64,000 bases of DNA, from the NCBI GenBank assembly GCA_946807835.1, contig OX327712.1, forward strand, positions 18,122,001-18,186,000, written 5' to 3'. Shown one piece after another: positions 1 to 10,573 of this stretch. The notes under the pieces are model-generated. The model did not search any database, had not been told where the DNA came from, and was given only the letters and a program-made list of their open reading frames with translations. A program made the position numbers and the translations under genes. The stretch's first letter is position 1. Each line of letters opens with the position of its first letter. The stretch comes from Ailanthus altissimus (Eukaryota; Streptophyta; Magnoliopsida; Sapindales; Simaroubaceae).

Positions 1-654
1 GGGAGCATCATGTATGCAATAGTGTGCACAAGACCAGACATAGCACAGGCTGTGAGTGTGGTGAGTAGATACATGGCGAATCCGGGAAAAGATCACTGGC
101 TTGCAGTAAAGTGGATTCTGAGATATCTCAAGGGAACGTCGAATCACGAGTTAGTGTATAAGAGGGATGAAGATAACAATGAAATAGTAAGAGGGTACAT
201 AGACTCAGATTATACAGGTGATCTTGACAAGAGAAGATCGTTGACGGGCTACGTATTCACAGTGTTTGGGTATAGTGTATGTTGGAGATCAGTTCTACAA
301 CATGTGGTTGCACTATCTACCACAGAGGCAGAGCACATAGCTGTTGGTGAAGCTATCAAGGAGGCCATGTGGTTAAAAGGCATATGCATAGAGGTATTGG
401 CTAGTAAAGATGTGAACACCGGTGTGTATTATGATAGCCAGAGTGCCATACACCTAAGCAAGCATCAAGTGTTCCATGAGAGGTCAAAGCACATTGATGT
501 GAGGCTCCATTACATTCGTGAGATTGTCCAAAATGGTGAAGCTAATCTAACAAAGATAGCGTCATCTAAAAACCCTGCTAATATGTTGACTAAGCCAATA
601 CCCTCGTTTAAGTTCGTCCTATACAAGGACTTAACCGGAGTCACTACTTTGTGA
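1..654 (+). CDS. Ty1/copia pol, RNase H end (5' truncated by window)
   Basis: This is the C-terminal part of a copia Gag-Pol polyprotein. The frame is open from the first base of the window, so the ATG at 10 is internal. It begins in the RT/RNase H connection (TRPDIAQAVSVVSRYM, then WILRYLKGT) and runs through RNase H. The acidic active-site positions are visible: DSDYTGD, then STTEAEH, then YYDSQSA, then the SKHIDVR block. The typical ending KNPANMLTKPI follows. RNase H degrades the RNA strand during reverse transcription. There is no stop or frameshift in this part, so the element is fairly young. A purine tract and a 3' LTR follow. The rest of pol and the 5' LTR lie outside the window. Confidence 0.93.
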   Translation, partial: GSIMYAIVCTRPDIAQAVSVVSRYMANPGKDHWLAVKWILRYLKGTSNHELVYKRDEDNNEIVRGYIDSDYTGDLDKRRSLTGYVFTVFGYSVCWRSVLQHVVALSTTEAEHIAVGEAIKEAMWLKGICIEVLASKDVNTGVYYDSQSAIHLSKHQVFHERSKHIDVRLHYIREIVQNGEANLTKIASSKNPANMLTKPIPSFKFVLYKDLTGVTTL

Positions 655-831
655 AGGTGACCGAAGATGTGGAAATGAGAGATCGAGTTGCTTTGTGGAT
701 GATTTTGAATCAATGAGGGGATTTGTGAAGATATTGATTGAAAATCATCGGAATATGAATTCGAGATCAATCTAAGTGCGTAGGGTGAGCATGAATCAAA
801 GACAGACGTGAAAGGAGACGAAAAATGAAGA

Positions 832-985
832 AGGGCGCACCAGGCGTCAGTGCCGCGGCAACCAGGCGTGAGCGCCGCGGTGCCCAGTCCAGAACCTGAG
901 CACCGCGGAGCTAGGACGCTAGCACCGCAACGCTCAGCAGAAGCGTGCCATCGACGAGAGCCCAGTACCGCGGCGCTGGAGATGG
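832..985 (+). repeat. CpG-rich palindromic repeat block in U3
   Basis: A GC-rich island in an otherwise AT-rich LTR is built from variants of a short palindromic core (GTGCCGCGGC, GAGCGCCGCGGTGC, GAGCACCGCGGAGC, GTACCGCGGCGC) with SacII-like CCGCGG centres. The same kind of block occurs at 40239-40345 and, decayed, at 16561-16620, in other LTR elements of this window. It is probably a modular U3 or leader repeat. Its function is unknown. Confidence 0.6.
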
Positions 986-1094
986 GAACAATATCCCGAA
1001 ATAAGGAAACTTCCTTATTTCGTCTCCCACTTGCTCCAGGACTCCCTAATACAACTCTCACACGTATATGGTAAACTTAAGTCGTCCCAAAGCC

Positions 1095-1102
1095 TATATA
1101 AA
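1095..1102 (+). promoter_or_regulatory. TATA box of the copia LTR promoter
   Basis: TATATAAA lies inside a 16-bp near-palindrome, AGCCTATATAAAGGCT (1091-1106), in the LTR. Transcription would start roughly 30 bp downstream, upstream of the R/U5 block. The LTR of the separate copia element at 44993-45199 carries almost the same core on the other strand. Confidence 0.65.
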
Positions 1103-1463
1103 GGCTATCAATTGGCTTGTAAACATATCTTGGTGATCAAAACATAGATCTAGGTGATCTTGACAATCTTTGTGATAAATAAGAGATCTTTGTGGTTCTT
1201 TATGAGAGAAAATCCCTAGAGTGTAAGAGAGAGTTTTCTTTGTGAATTTTCTTGTAAAATCATACTTTGTGAGTGGCTTGTGATTCATAATAAGAGAAGA
1301 GTGTGATCTTGATCCACTGTGGACGTAGGCAAGTTGCCGAACCACGTAATTCTTTTTGTGTTCTTCTTCTACCCCTTTCTCTATTTATTTCTTAATAACT
1401 TGTTCTGCATTATTATATTGCTTGGGTGAATTTTTTGCTTGTTTGTGTGCTTTCGCTTCAACA

Positions 1464-1831
1464 AAGTGTTATATGTATATGTATACTTTTAAAAGAATAA
1501 TGTTTTCATTTTGTGTTTTAAGCAACTTTGACAATGGAGACTGATATGATTTTCTGGTGATCGTGCCCATCGAGCAGAGTGGTTGTGAGTATAGGGTTGA
1601 ATCTTTGAATCATATAAATTTATCACTACCTGTACAAGAAAAAAATTATTTGGCTTTAGAACAATGTTCTATAGCATGCATTTTTATATTCAAAGTCAAG
1701 TTTTATCTTTTTTTAATATTTTTTTATATTTAATGTTTGTTTAACTTGTTGATAATTTTTATCTTACAAATATTTAATAATATATATTTTAATATATGGT
1801 TGAATAATATTAAAATTAAAATTTACCTAAC
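1464..1831 (+). repeat. Relic of a second LTR family (3' part), host of the copia insertion
   Basis: From the base after the copia LTR to about 1831 (ending CTAACA) the sequence aligns throughout with 15597-15963 (ending CCAACA). Shared blocks include ATGTATATGTATAC, CATTTTGTGTTTT, AGCAACTTTGACAATG, and the final TTTTAATATATGGTTGAATA. It is read as the U5 side of an older LTR into which the left copia element jumped. The other half would lie left of the window. Confidence 0.6.
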
Positions 1832-2471
1832 AATCTAAAACTAAATAATCATATGTTTATTGGTTTTATTATATTTACAAGAGTTGTTAGTGTTGTTATT
1901 TTATATTTGATATTTTTTTAAGTATAAATAAAGAACATTGAAAGATTATCATGTTATTATTGAATGATTAATTTATGATCATATGAATTTGACATATATC
2001 AAATATGTATTGGCTCTCTAATTTTAATTCTATTATGTATTAATTTTAATATATATTTTTTTCTTAAAATATTAATTTATATATAGATTTTATAAATGTT
2101 ATATATAACATTCTTGAAAGATATGCATTCATGGTTTCAAATCGTCTAGTTCAAGTATATACAATATAATATACATGTGTTACTATATTTTATGGGTGAT
2201 AAGAGTTTCACAAATTAATATTTTTATAAATAAGTATTAATCTAATTCGGTTAACATATCATTTTTGGGCTATTGAATAATTTAAATAGTGTGATGGGTT
2301 TTTTTTTTGTATAATTACTTTAATTGTTGATGGTAATTCTATACATTAGATGTGACCATATATTAATTACTTGTGTATTTTCTTTTCAAATCATATTGAA
2401 TTGATAACAACTTTATTATTTTAATATATTCTAATTGTGAAATAATTGTGCATAGTTATTATATTTTTATA
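1832..2471. other. AT-rich spacer, nothing recognised
   Basis: Very AT-rich sequence with no open frame of note, no repeat structure and no recognisable gene. It ends at the target-site duplication of the MULE. Confidence 0.6.
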
Positions 2472-2480
2472 TTTTTAATT
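2472..2480. repeat. Target-site duplication of the MULE, left copy
   Basis: TTTTTAATT directly before the left terminus, identical to the right copy. Confidence 0.9.
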
Positions 2481-3056
2481 GAGAAAAGTTCATAAATAGC
2501 CTTTAAATTATTTTATTATTTTATTTTAACCAAATATAAAATGATTATACTTTATTAGCCAAATAATTTAATTTTGGACAAATTTATCCTTATATCAAAT
2601 TTATAACTTCGTGTTTTTTTAAAGTTTAAAGAAACTTTAAAGAAATAGCTTACCGAATATTTTTGAAGTTATTATTCTAAAAATCAAAGGGTTGCTGAGG
2701 ATCGCTTCGAATCAAATCAAAGAAATAGCTCGGGTAAATTTTCTAAACTCGTTAGAAATTAGATAAATTTACATTTGAAGTTAAAAGTAGTTGTTATTAA
2801 CCAACTAAATGAGTTAGAATGGTATAAACGGCGTTGAAATCCGGCCAAAAATAAGTTTTGGAGTGTATTTGGCGAAAACCAGACGGCGGTCGCTGCGGCG
2901 GCCGTCGATTTGGTCAGGACACATCTCGGGCCCGAGATGGCCCCGCGGCGCCCACATTGTGTGCATCTCGGGTTCGAGACGTGCCCCCGCGATGCGCACA
3001 GATTGCGCGCCGCGGGGTCGTCTCGGGCCCGAGACGTGCCCCCGCGATGCGCATTT
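2481..3056 (+). repeat. Left terminal inverted repeat of the MULE
   Basis: It matches the reverse complement of 9450-10212 in the same order of blocks. First comes the terminal GAAAAGTTC motif, then TTTTAACCAA and ATACTTTATTA, then a TTTGGACA block, then the GC-rich ACGGCGG segment, and finally the CTCGGGCCCGAGATGGCCCC minisatellite. The outer 60 bp are the best conserved. The middle is diverged. Confidence 0.85.
2880..3056. repeat. CpG-rich tandem repeat in the left MULE end
   Basis: About one and a half copies of the same modules as in the right end (CTCGGGCCCGAGATGGCCCC, GAGACGTGCCCCCGCGATGC twice, GCGCGCCGCGGGG). Several short open frames on both strands cross this block only because it lacks AT-rich stops. 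They are not genes. Confidence 0.75.
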
Positions 3057-3148
3057 TTTTTATTTTTAAATATTTTATCGTTTTAAAAAATTTTACTAAA
3101 TTTTCCATTTGTGAACTTTTCCTAATCTTTTTTGTTTTTTCAGGTCAT

Positions 3149-5635
3149 ATGGAGTGTGATGCGATAGTTATTTGTTTTGGTGGAAAGTGGGAGAGTTCTA
3201 GTGACGGGGAAGAAAGTTATGTTGATTATAATAATTTTGGAATTTCGGTTTCGAAAGATATTAATTTTGAAGATCTTTTAAATGCAGTATGTTATACGTT
3301 GGGAGTCGACAATGTGAAGTGTAAGGTGACTTTAAAAATCAAAATTGATGCAACGAGGTATAACCTAAAGCCTATTGAGATTAGAAATGACAATGATGTT
3401 CGATTTTTTTTAAGCGCCAATAGAAGATCGTATTGTCCTTTATGTGTAACAGTGGATCCTAGAGCTCCTGTTTATGAAGATAATGTACAGCCCCCCAATC
3501 CACCATCAATTCATGGTTATTTTATGTCAGCTAGCGGTAGCAACCAAGTGAGCCATACATCTCTATCAGTTCCAGCAGTGGTTCCTGCAAACACAACGAA
3601 CGAGTATCACAATGTTTCTCCTATACCTTTTAATGAAGACCCAGCCTATACACATTACGCTTGTGATGACATTGAAAATGTTGGGGATGTGGAAGGGGAC
3701 TATGATGATGTTAGAAATGTTGATAATTTAGAAGGGGATGATTTAGCAGAAGGCGGACGTTGTTATGTTTCGACAAGCTCCCTAAATGTTGAAGCTAGAA
3801 GAATAGATTTTTGTGAAGCTGAAAATCCCTTTGCGTTTATGCCTCCAATACCACCATCAGACTTGGTCATTTCAGATAAGATATCGAGTAGTGGAATTGA
3901 CGATGTGTTTGTAGGAAAGTTGTTTGATAGCAAAGACGAACTTCACCAGGCTATTAGTATGGTAGCACTTAAAGGTAATTGGAGCTTTAAAGTGTCAAGG
4001 TCGACAAAAGACCGTTTTGAGATCAAATGTGATGATGATAGATGTCGATGGCGATTACGTGCAGTGTCGACAGATGCAAGGAAACATTTTATTGTGCGCA
4101 GAATTGATTCAAGTCACGTGTGCCAATTAGATCGATTACGCGATGGTCATCGACAAGCAAAGTCTCGGATTATTGGCAAATTTATAAAAAATAAATTTGC
4201 ATCTGCGAGTCGACTTTATAGACCGAAGGAAATTCAAGCAGACATACGTGCGGAGTTTGGTGTGGACTTAACTTACCCTACTGCTTGACGGTCTAAGGAG
4301 CATGCATTGGTGTTGATACGTGGTACTCCAGAGGGTTCATATAAATTACTTCCTGCATACTGTCATATATTGGAACAACAGAACCCTGGTACAGTCACAC
4401 ATTTGGAGATTGACGATTGCAAGCACTTTAAATATTTCTTCATGGCTCTTGGACCATGTATTAGAGGGTTCCAGTCTTCCATCCGACCGGTTATTGCAGT
4501 TGATGGTACATTTTAAAAAAATGCATACTTGGGAACAATGTTTGTGGCTGTTTGCAAGGATGGAAACAACCAGATTTTTCCACTTGCATGGGGTATTGCT
4601 GACTCTGAAAATGATGCTTCATGGAAGTGGTTTATGGAAAAACTCTGAGGAGTTATTGGCGATCTTGCGAACCTTGTATTTATATCTGATCGACATGCTA
4701 GTATCGAAAAGGCCATTAAAGAGGTATTTCCTAATGTATATCATGGTGTATGCATCCATCACTTGAAGGGTAATTTGGTAGCACGATATAAGATACCATC
4801 GCATACAACAAAAGGAGGGGGATACTTGGCCTCCTATTTTGTTGCTGCCAAGGCGTATCGCATAGCTGACTTTCAAAGGAAAATATATAAGATGCGAGAA
4901 ATAAAACCGGAGGCAACGAGATACTTGGAGGAAGAGGTTGGTTTTTCAAAATGGGCTCGATCAGTGGGAGCGTTCAGAAGATATGACATCATGACCACCA
5001 ACATTGCAGAGAGCATTAACGCTGTTGCGAAAGATGCACGTGCCATGACGGTGACTGCCTTAATTGAGTGGATCCGAGAGTTAATGCAAAAATAGTTTGT
5101 TGAGAGACGTGAGGCTGCAGAAAATATGTCAAACTTCTTGACCACTTGGGCCCATAACAAGATTTGGAAGCACAATGATAATTTCGCTCGCATGACGGTG
5201 CATGCAATAGATCGATCTCGTTTTGTTGTTAAGGACGGAAAAAGAAATGGAATAGTGGACATCCCGGGAAAGTCATGTAGTTGTCAAAAGTTTGATATGC
5301 GGCAACTACCGTGTCCTCATGCACTTGCAGTATGCAGGCAGGTCAGATTCCAGTACCAGACTCTTTGTTCGCAATATTACACGACTGAGTGTTTGTTGCG
5401 TGCATACAGTGAACCAGTAAATCCGGTTGGTCATCCGTTAGATTGGATTGTTCCAGAGGAGTTGAGAGCTGCTGACATCCAGCCTCCTATAGTACGTCGG
5501 CAATCAGGAAGACGTCGGAAGAATAGAATTCTATCGCAAGGTGAGGCTCCCACGAAGAATGTATGCAGTCGCTGTAAGCAGCATGGACATAATCGACAAA
5601 CTTGTCGAAACCCAATTCCATTACATGGTAGTTGA
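3149..5635 (+). pseudogene. mudrA-like: MULE transposase (mudrA-like), four in-frame stops
   Basis: This DDE transposase would cut and paste the element. The start is taken at ATG 3149, just after a pyrimidine tract and CAG (3143) that look like the acceptor of a 5'-leader intron. Order: an N-terminal PB1-like region (VICFGGKWE), an acidic linker, the MuDR DNA-binding domain (VGKLFDSKDELHQAI, CRWRLRA), and the DDE catalytic domain with first Asp in VIAVDGTF, second in FISDRHASIEKA, the CIHHLKGN motif, and Glu in TTNIAESINA. Then come a SWIM zinc finger (CSCQ, LPCPHALAVC) and a CCHC knuckle (CSRCKQHGHNRQTC). All segments are in one frame, broken by TGA at 4286, TAA at 4514, TGA near 4647 and TAG at 5093. 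There are no frameshifts. The protein would be about 825 residues, normal for the family. Confidence 0.92.
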
Positions 5636-5870
5636 TGTGTTCTTTATGAGTTATATTTGTATTTGTATTTTAAAGTCATGTAGTTATGGACTTTATTTGT
5701 ACTCTTATAAACATGGAAATTTTATTTTATTTTCTAAAATTTCTGGATTAAAACGGACAGAGTTTCCCCTATTTTTTCTCAAAATCTATATTTCATAAAC
5801 CTGCAGAAAATACACTTCAAATATTTCTCACATCTCTTAGCTGTAAAGGGAACCTCCCGTCCCTACCCAA

Positions 5871-5995
5871 ATCAATCAACATCATTTTACAATCTTTATA
5901 AACATACATAAAAACATACAAATCAATCAACATCATTTTACAATCTTTATAAACATACATAAAAACATACAAATCAATCAACATCATTTCACTAC
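5871..5995. repeat. 51-bp tandem repeat between the convergent MULE genes
   Basis: A unit starting ATCAATCAACATCATTTTAC occurs at 5871 and 5922, and partly at 5973. The first two copies look identical. It covers the space between the transposase 3' end and the stop of the Ulp1 gene and adds meaningless in-frame repeats on the minus strand. Confidence 0.85.
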
Positions 5996-8900
5996 TTTTT
6001 TGCACAATTCCATAAGTCGGTCGCCATTTTGGTCCTAAAAAATGACCCATGCTCAGGACCAAAATCTAAGGGATGACAACACATCAAAAACTCTATAAAC
6101 ATACAAACATAAACCCCACAATCTCCACTATTCACTGTCTGTTGTGGCACTCCATCCTTTAACCTAATTACATGAAAAGGGGTTAAGTCAGGTGTAATTC
6201 GTCGTTGCTCATATAATCTACAAGCATCTAAGTAATGGGGTAACAACATAGCTAATGGCAGGACATGATTCTCAATCACGCCATCGGCAAATCCCTTGAT
6301 GCTAGAATCGTAGATCAATATTTGCCGATGCAAGATGTCTACCTCAGCCGTTACCCAATGCTGTTGATTGTAGTTGACAGGAATATAAACCTACATAAAA
6401 TTCAAATAAGTCTTAGAAATAGTACTACAAGTTATAAACAAAAATAACAACATTCACACAAAATAGTACTACAAGTTATAAACAAAAATAACAACATTTA
6501 CCTTATCAACCTCAATCCACATACGTGCACCGAGTAAATCTTCTTTAGCGCCTTGAGCATATACCATCACTTCATCACTCCATACAATGCCAATAATGTC
6601 ATTTTTGTGCTGCTCATAAAAGAGTCTAAAAGACTCCTACAAATGCAGGGCCATCGAATAATCAATAAAATTGAAATAACAAAATATAAATAATTTAATT
6701 CATCACTCACAAAGAAGTACGAATCCACAGAAGTGGACAATTGAGGCAATGCATTAGTGCAACCGTATTGCCTAAGTCGAATCACCTTCAAATTCTCATT
6801 AATATGCTGCATTTAGAAACAATAACCGTCAAGTGATTCTATAAATTTATAAAAAAACTGCAAGGGGATAATTATTCAATAATTTACTTACAAAGTCATC
6901 CAGCCAACTGTGTAGCAATTCCCGAAACCATGTCGGGTTAGCTTCTAGCCCAGGTAAGCTGACTACACCCTCATCCTTGTCCATCCAAGCCTGAAACTGA
7001 ACCATGATAGTCGAGTCTATCGGCTGCAACGGATTCATGTCTGCTTGAGGTTGCACTTCAATTTCAAATTTCTTCTTTTCGTGTATCCTTTGTGGAAATG
7101 GATTTGTATATGGGGTGTGCAAATACCATGCAGGCCTATACTGTCTCCCAAATTGACTTACTCCCTTATGCGGGGCAGGCAAGATCTCAACACTTGCAGG
7201 ACTGTCAATCAGTGGCTGGGGCAATATATCATGACCAATAGCTGGGGTCTGAAAATCATATTGACAACCTGCCGATGTGTTCTCTCCATACTACAATATA
7301 TGTATATATTAAAATAAATAAAACTGCAATTAAGGTAATTGTGTTTAAAATTTATTTTGCTTACCATATTATGGCTTTCGTTCTGTTGGAATGAGCATGA
7401 CTGCTTAAACCACATCATCATTTGCTGCATCTGCTGTGTAAGATCGGTCCGGAGTTGATTAACACTTGTTAAAATTTCATCTTTATCCTTGTCCATTCTT
7501 TGTAGAAGTGCAGCTTCAGTATGCTCAATTCTCTTAATCATCTCCTCCCGCAGCTGCTCAATCTGATGTGTTACGCCATGGTCTGCAGATGCACTGTGTT
7601 CAGACTACAAGAAACATAATCATAGTTAATGACTTATTTAGAAATATTAGAAATATATTGAAATTTCTCTTTAGTTAATCACGTAAATATACCGTTGCTC
7701 CTGCCACTGGTGCTGACATTTGTGGGTTTGTCCATTCATATTCACCCCCCTCCACATCCATAACATCATCGTTAGGGTCGCTAAAATGGGCATAGGTCCT
7801 GGGGCGCTTGCTCTCGCTGAAATCAGACATATTTGGTAAGTCCCCAGCATAACTTCCGCTTGGAATGCCTACACGTCTAGCCAGACGCACAATTGCCTCT
7901 CTCTTCTCGTGGTCTTTTGGTACTAATTTACGATGTACCGAAAGAACTTATAAATCAACCAACCATATTAAGTTACGCTTAAAACAAAATAAAAGTTATA
8001 AACCAATATATATATATTTTACATTCATATCAACACATACCAAATCCTTTGCTAACATTGTATCCTGAACCTCATCGAACAATGGAGTCCCTCGAGTCGT
8101 CCAATTCAAAATACGAGGGAAGCGATCACCATTATGATAACCAAAAATCTCTCCGCACACTGGAATTGCCTCGAAAATCCATACCTAATATAATTATATT
8201 TAAAATATAAGTTTGACGTATACAAAAAAAATATATAATTAAGATAAAAAAGTTAAGTACATATGGCGTACCAGAAATGCGTGCGAAAAGCCATATACGT
8301 TGTAACTCTCAAACTTCTTCTGTGCAAACTCTTTCCTTTTTATTTTCTCAAGTTTTTAGAATGCAGCCTTCTTAAGTGAGTTATGAAGCACGGTCCATGC
8401 AATATTACCCCATGGATACTTATTAAACTCATCAAGGTCATCCACTAAACATAAAACAAAATTTTGAATTCCACTACGCTCGTCATGTGGAATCAAAACA
8501 CGATGCACAAAATAAAATAAACTCAACTTTACTGCATCTGTATCGTCCATTTTCTCCAAATTTAGACGTGCGTACCATTGATCAAGAAATATGTAAGATA
8601 ATTTCTTTACCCCAGAAAAATATGTATCCCATAATCGAGTGCCCAATTTTCTATGCAGCTGCTGGGCGGGAGGGTAATCTCGCATTTGTAGTCCAGTGAT
8701 TAGTACAAACTCCTGCCGGCTAAAACGGATGCGTTTCCTCCCTATGTAAAACCACATCTCATCATCTACATTAGAGGTATGCACCTCACGCAACAATAAC
8801 TCGTGCACCAAAATACCAGAGAATGTCAACTCTGACATATCTAAGAAATACCCCATACACGTCTGCCTAAATAATGTTTTCTGACTTGTTGTCAGTTTAT

Positions 8901-9001
8901 CCTTAATGCAATTTAGACCCCACATCTTAGCATAAGCCGTCACTGATGCACGAAAAAACATATGCTCTGGAATTCTATATTCTTTCGATATGTTCTCTTT
9001 C
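5992..9001 (-). CDS. DUF1985 plus Ulp1-like cysteine protease gene carried by the MULE
   Basis: Multi-exon gene predicted from splice sites and reading frames. The exons are approximate: 9001-8270 with DUF1985 (FSGILVHELLLREVH, RRQEFVLITGL-like block), 8187-8043 with the DUF1985 tail (VWIFEAIPVCGEIFG), 7926-7695, 7606-7364 with a coiled-coil-like stretch, 7293-6893, 6810-6710, 6640-6501, and 6390-5992. The last exon is a C48 (SUMO-protease-like) domain with His in QQHWVTAEVDI, Asp in ILIYDSSIK, Gln in GVPQQ and Cys in NSGDCGVYVC, so the His-Asp-Cys set is complete. Introns show GT-AG borders. Only one in-frame stop was seen (TAA, minus strand, 8358-8356). An upstream exon is likely but not identified. 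Function in these elements is unknown; de-SUMOylation is inferred from the fold only. Confidence 0.82.
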
Positions 9002-9449
9002 CTGTAACAATAAAAAAAAATAAACAAAATACATTAATATTAATCAGAGAAAGATTATTTACAAAAACAATTAATTTAACATACATAATACATTAAAATA
9101 ATTAATTACTAACATATTAATCAACATATTATAATAATAAAATCAAACCAAACTTAATAATTAATTTACTAACATATTAATATTAATCAACATTAATTAT
9201 ATATTAAAATCAAAATAATCATATATAATAATAATAATAATAAATGTTACAAACCAAAATTAATGAGTCATTTAAGCAAATTTTCCCATCTATTAGATCA
9301 ATAATATTCTTTCTAAATAGAATTTATGAAATCTTTTATTTAATTTAAATAAAATTACATTTATCTAAATTATTAATGTAAAATATATTTAATTAATTTA
9401 AATATAATTAAATTTAATTTAAAAAAAAAACCTAATTCAAAAAAATTCG

Positions 9450-9770
9450 CGCCATCGCGGACGTCCGCGATGCGCCCTTAGAGCGCATCGCGGGTGTGCA
9501 TCGCGGGCCCGAGATGGCCCCGCGATGCGCCTGTTGAACGCGCATCGCGGGGTTGTCTCGGGTCCGCGTTGTGCGCCCGCGATGCGCGTTAAGGGCGCAT
9601 CGCGGACCCGAGATGGCCCCGCGATGCGCCTGTTAAACGCGCATCGCGGGGCCGTCTCGGGTCCGCGTTGCGCGCCCGCGATGCACCCTTAACGCGCATC
9701 GCGGGGCCATCTCGGGCCCGAGATGGCCCCGAGATTGGCAACGGTGGCTGCCGCCGCTCCGGCCGCCGTC
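9450..9770. repeat. CpG-rich tandem repeat in the right MULE end
   Basis: Built from the modules GCGATGCGC, GCGCATCGCGG, CTCGGGCCCGAGATGGCCCC and GTCTCGGGTCCGCG. A higher-order unit of about 100 bp is seen at about 9497-9596 and again from about 9597, differing by a few bases. Islands of CpG this dense are unlike the surrounding AT-rich DNA and most of their CpGs have not yet decayed. Confidence 0.8.
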
Positions 9771-10212
9771 TGCATCGCGAATATGACCCAAAAATCACGA
9801 TTTTTTGCCCATTTTCAACGTTTCTTACACCATTCAAACCCATTTTTCACATATTATTCAATAATTTCATCTATTGCTAGCTTTAAATATAAATTCTAAT
9901 CATGTTATAAACAAATTTAAATTTTTCAAAACTTAAACAAAACTCACCAAAAATCGGCCATTTTCTTTGTTTGAAGTGAGAAATCTGTTGTAAAAGCTCC
10001 GATCTATGCAGTGATAACTTCAAATTTTTCGATCTAACGAATTTTGATAATTTTTGCTTTTTTTGATTGATTTTCGGGTGAGTGAAAAGTTAATAGAGAA
10101 AATGGGCAAATGTGTCCAAAATGTTTATGTTTGGTTAATAAAGTATATTTAATTTTAAGTTGGTTAAAATATTATAATAAAAAAATAATAAGGCTATTTG
10201 TGAACTTTTCCC
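9450..10212 (-). repeat. Right terminal inverted repeat of the MULE
   Basis: Inverted partner of 2481-3056. It is longer because its CpG-rich minisatellite (9450-9770) has more units than the left end (about 2880-3055). It would contain the promoter and leader of the minus-strand Ulp1 gene. Confidence 0.85.
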
Positions 10213-10221
10213 TTTTTAATT
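10213..10221. repeat. Target-site duplication of the MULE, right copy
   Basis: TTTTTAATT directly after the right terminus, identical to the left copy. Confidence 0.9.
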
Positions 10222-10573
10222 TGATAACTAATATGCATCATATAAATATATGTGCAAATAAGTATGACTTTTAAGGGTAATAAAAGTATTATTATGATGG
10301 CATGATGTAGCTTAAATTATTTATTTCAAGAAATTATAACAGTCTCAAGTATTTTTTGAAATATGGGAGTTTATTAATTATTCTTATTATTTATTTTTCA
10401 TGTATCATTATGAGAGAGTAAAAAAAAAATGATGCATATCTATTTGTTTGTTAAATTTTGATTTTGCGAGAAAAGACTTTGGTATAAATAACAGCATATA
10501 TTTGTATGCTTTAAACATTCCTTTAAAATTACCCTTTTGTATGAAAGTTATTATATTTTATTGGTGAGAAAAA
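10222..10573. other. AT-rich spacer, nothing recognised
   Basis: No open frame or repeat of note between the MULE target duplication and the tandem duplication that follows. Confidence 0.5.

Larger units (their letters stand above)
724..1463 (+). mobile_element. 3' LTR of the left-edge copia element
   Basis: A short purine run (GAGGGG, 715-720) follows the pol stop, and the LTR is taken to start at TGTG (724) and end at TTCAACA (1463). Inside are a TATA box (1095-1102) and, about 200 bp on, the R/U5 block typical of copia LTRs (GTGGACGTAGGCAA, then CCGAACCACGT, 1319-1349). The 5' LTR is off-window, so the target duplication cannot be tested and the ends are uncertain by a few bases. After 1463 the sequence becomes homologous to the LTR at 15174-15963, which supports the right boundary. 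Confidence 0.7.
2481..10212. mobile_element. Complete Mutator-like transposon (Kaonashi/Ulp1-carrying MULE)
   Basis: The two ends are inverted copies beginning GRGAAAAGTTCA and continuing with AYAAATAGCC. The element is bounded by a perfect 9-bp duplication, TTTTTAATT (2472-2480 and 10213-10221), the length expected for Mutator superfamily insertion. It encodes a MULE transposase on + (3149-5635) and, converging on it, a DUF1985 plus Ulp1 cysteine-protease gene on - (about 9001-5992). Kaonashi elements of Arabidopsis and CUMULE of melon are known MULEs with this protease cargo. The termini are long (several hundred bp) and contain CpG-rich tandem repeats. The transposase has four in-frame stops, so this copy is non-autonomous today. 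Confidence 0.93.

Noticed and set aside
2858..3148. Extension of the transposase frame upstream to 2858, and overlapping frames on both strands
   Set aside because: These residues are the translated CpG-rich minisatellite and AT-rich leader. The CAG acceptor at 3143 and family start favour ATG 3149.
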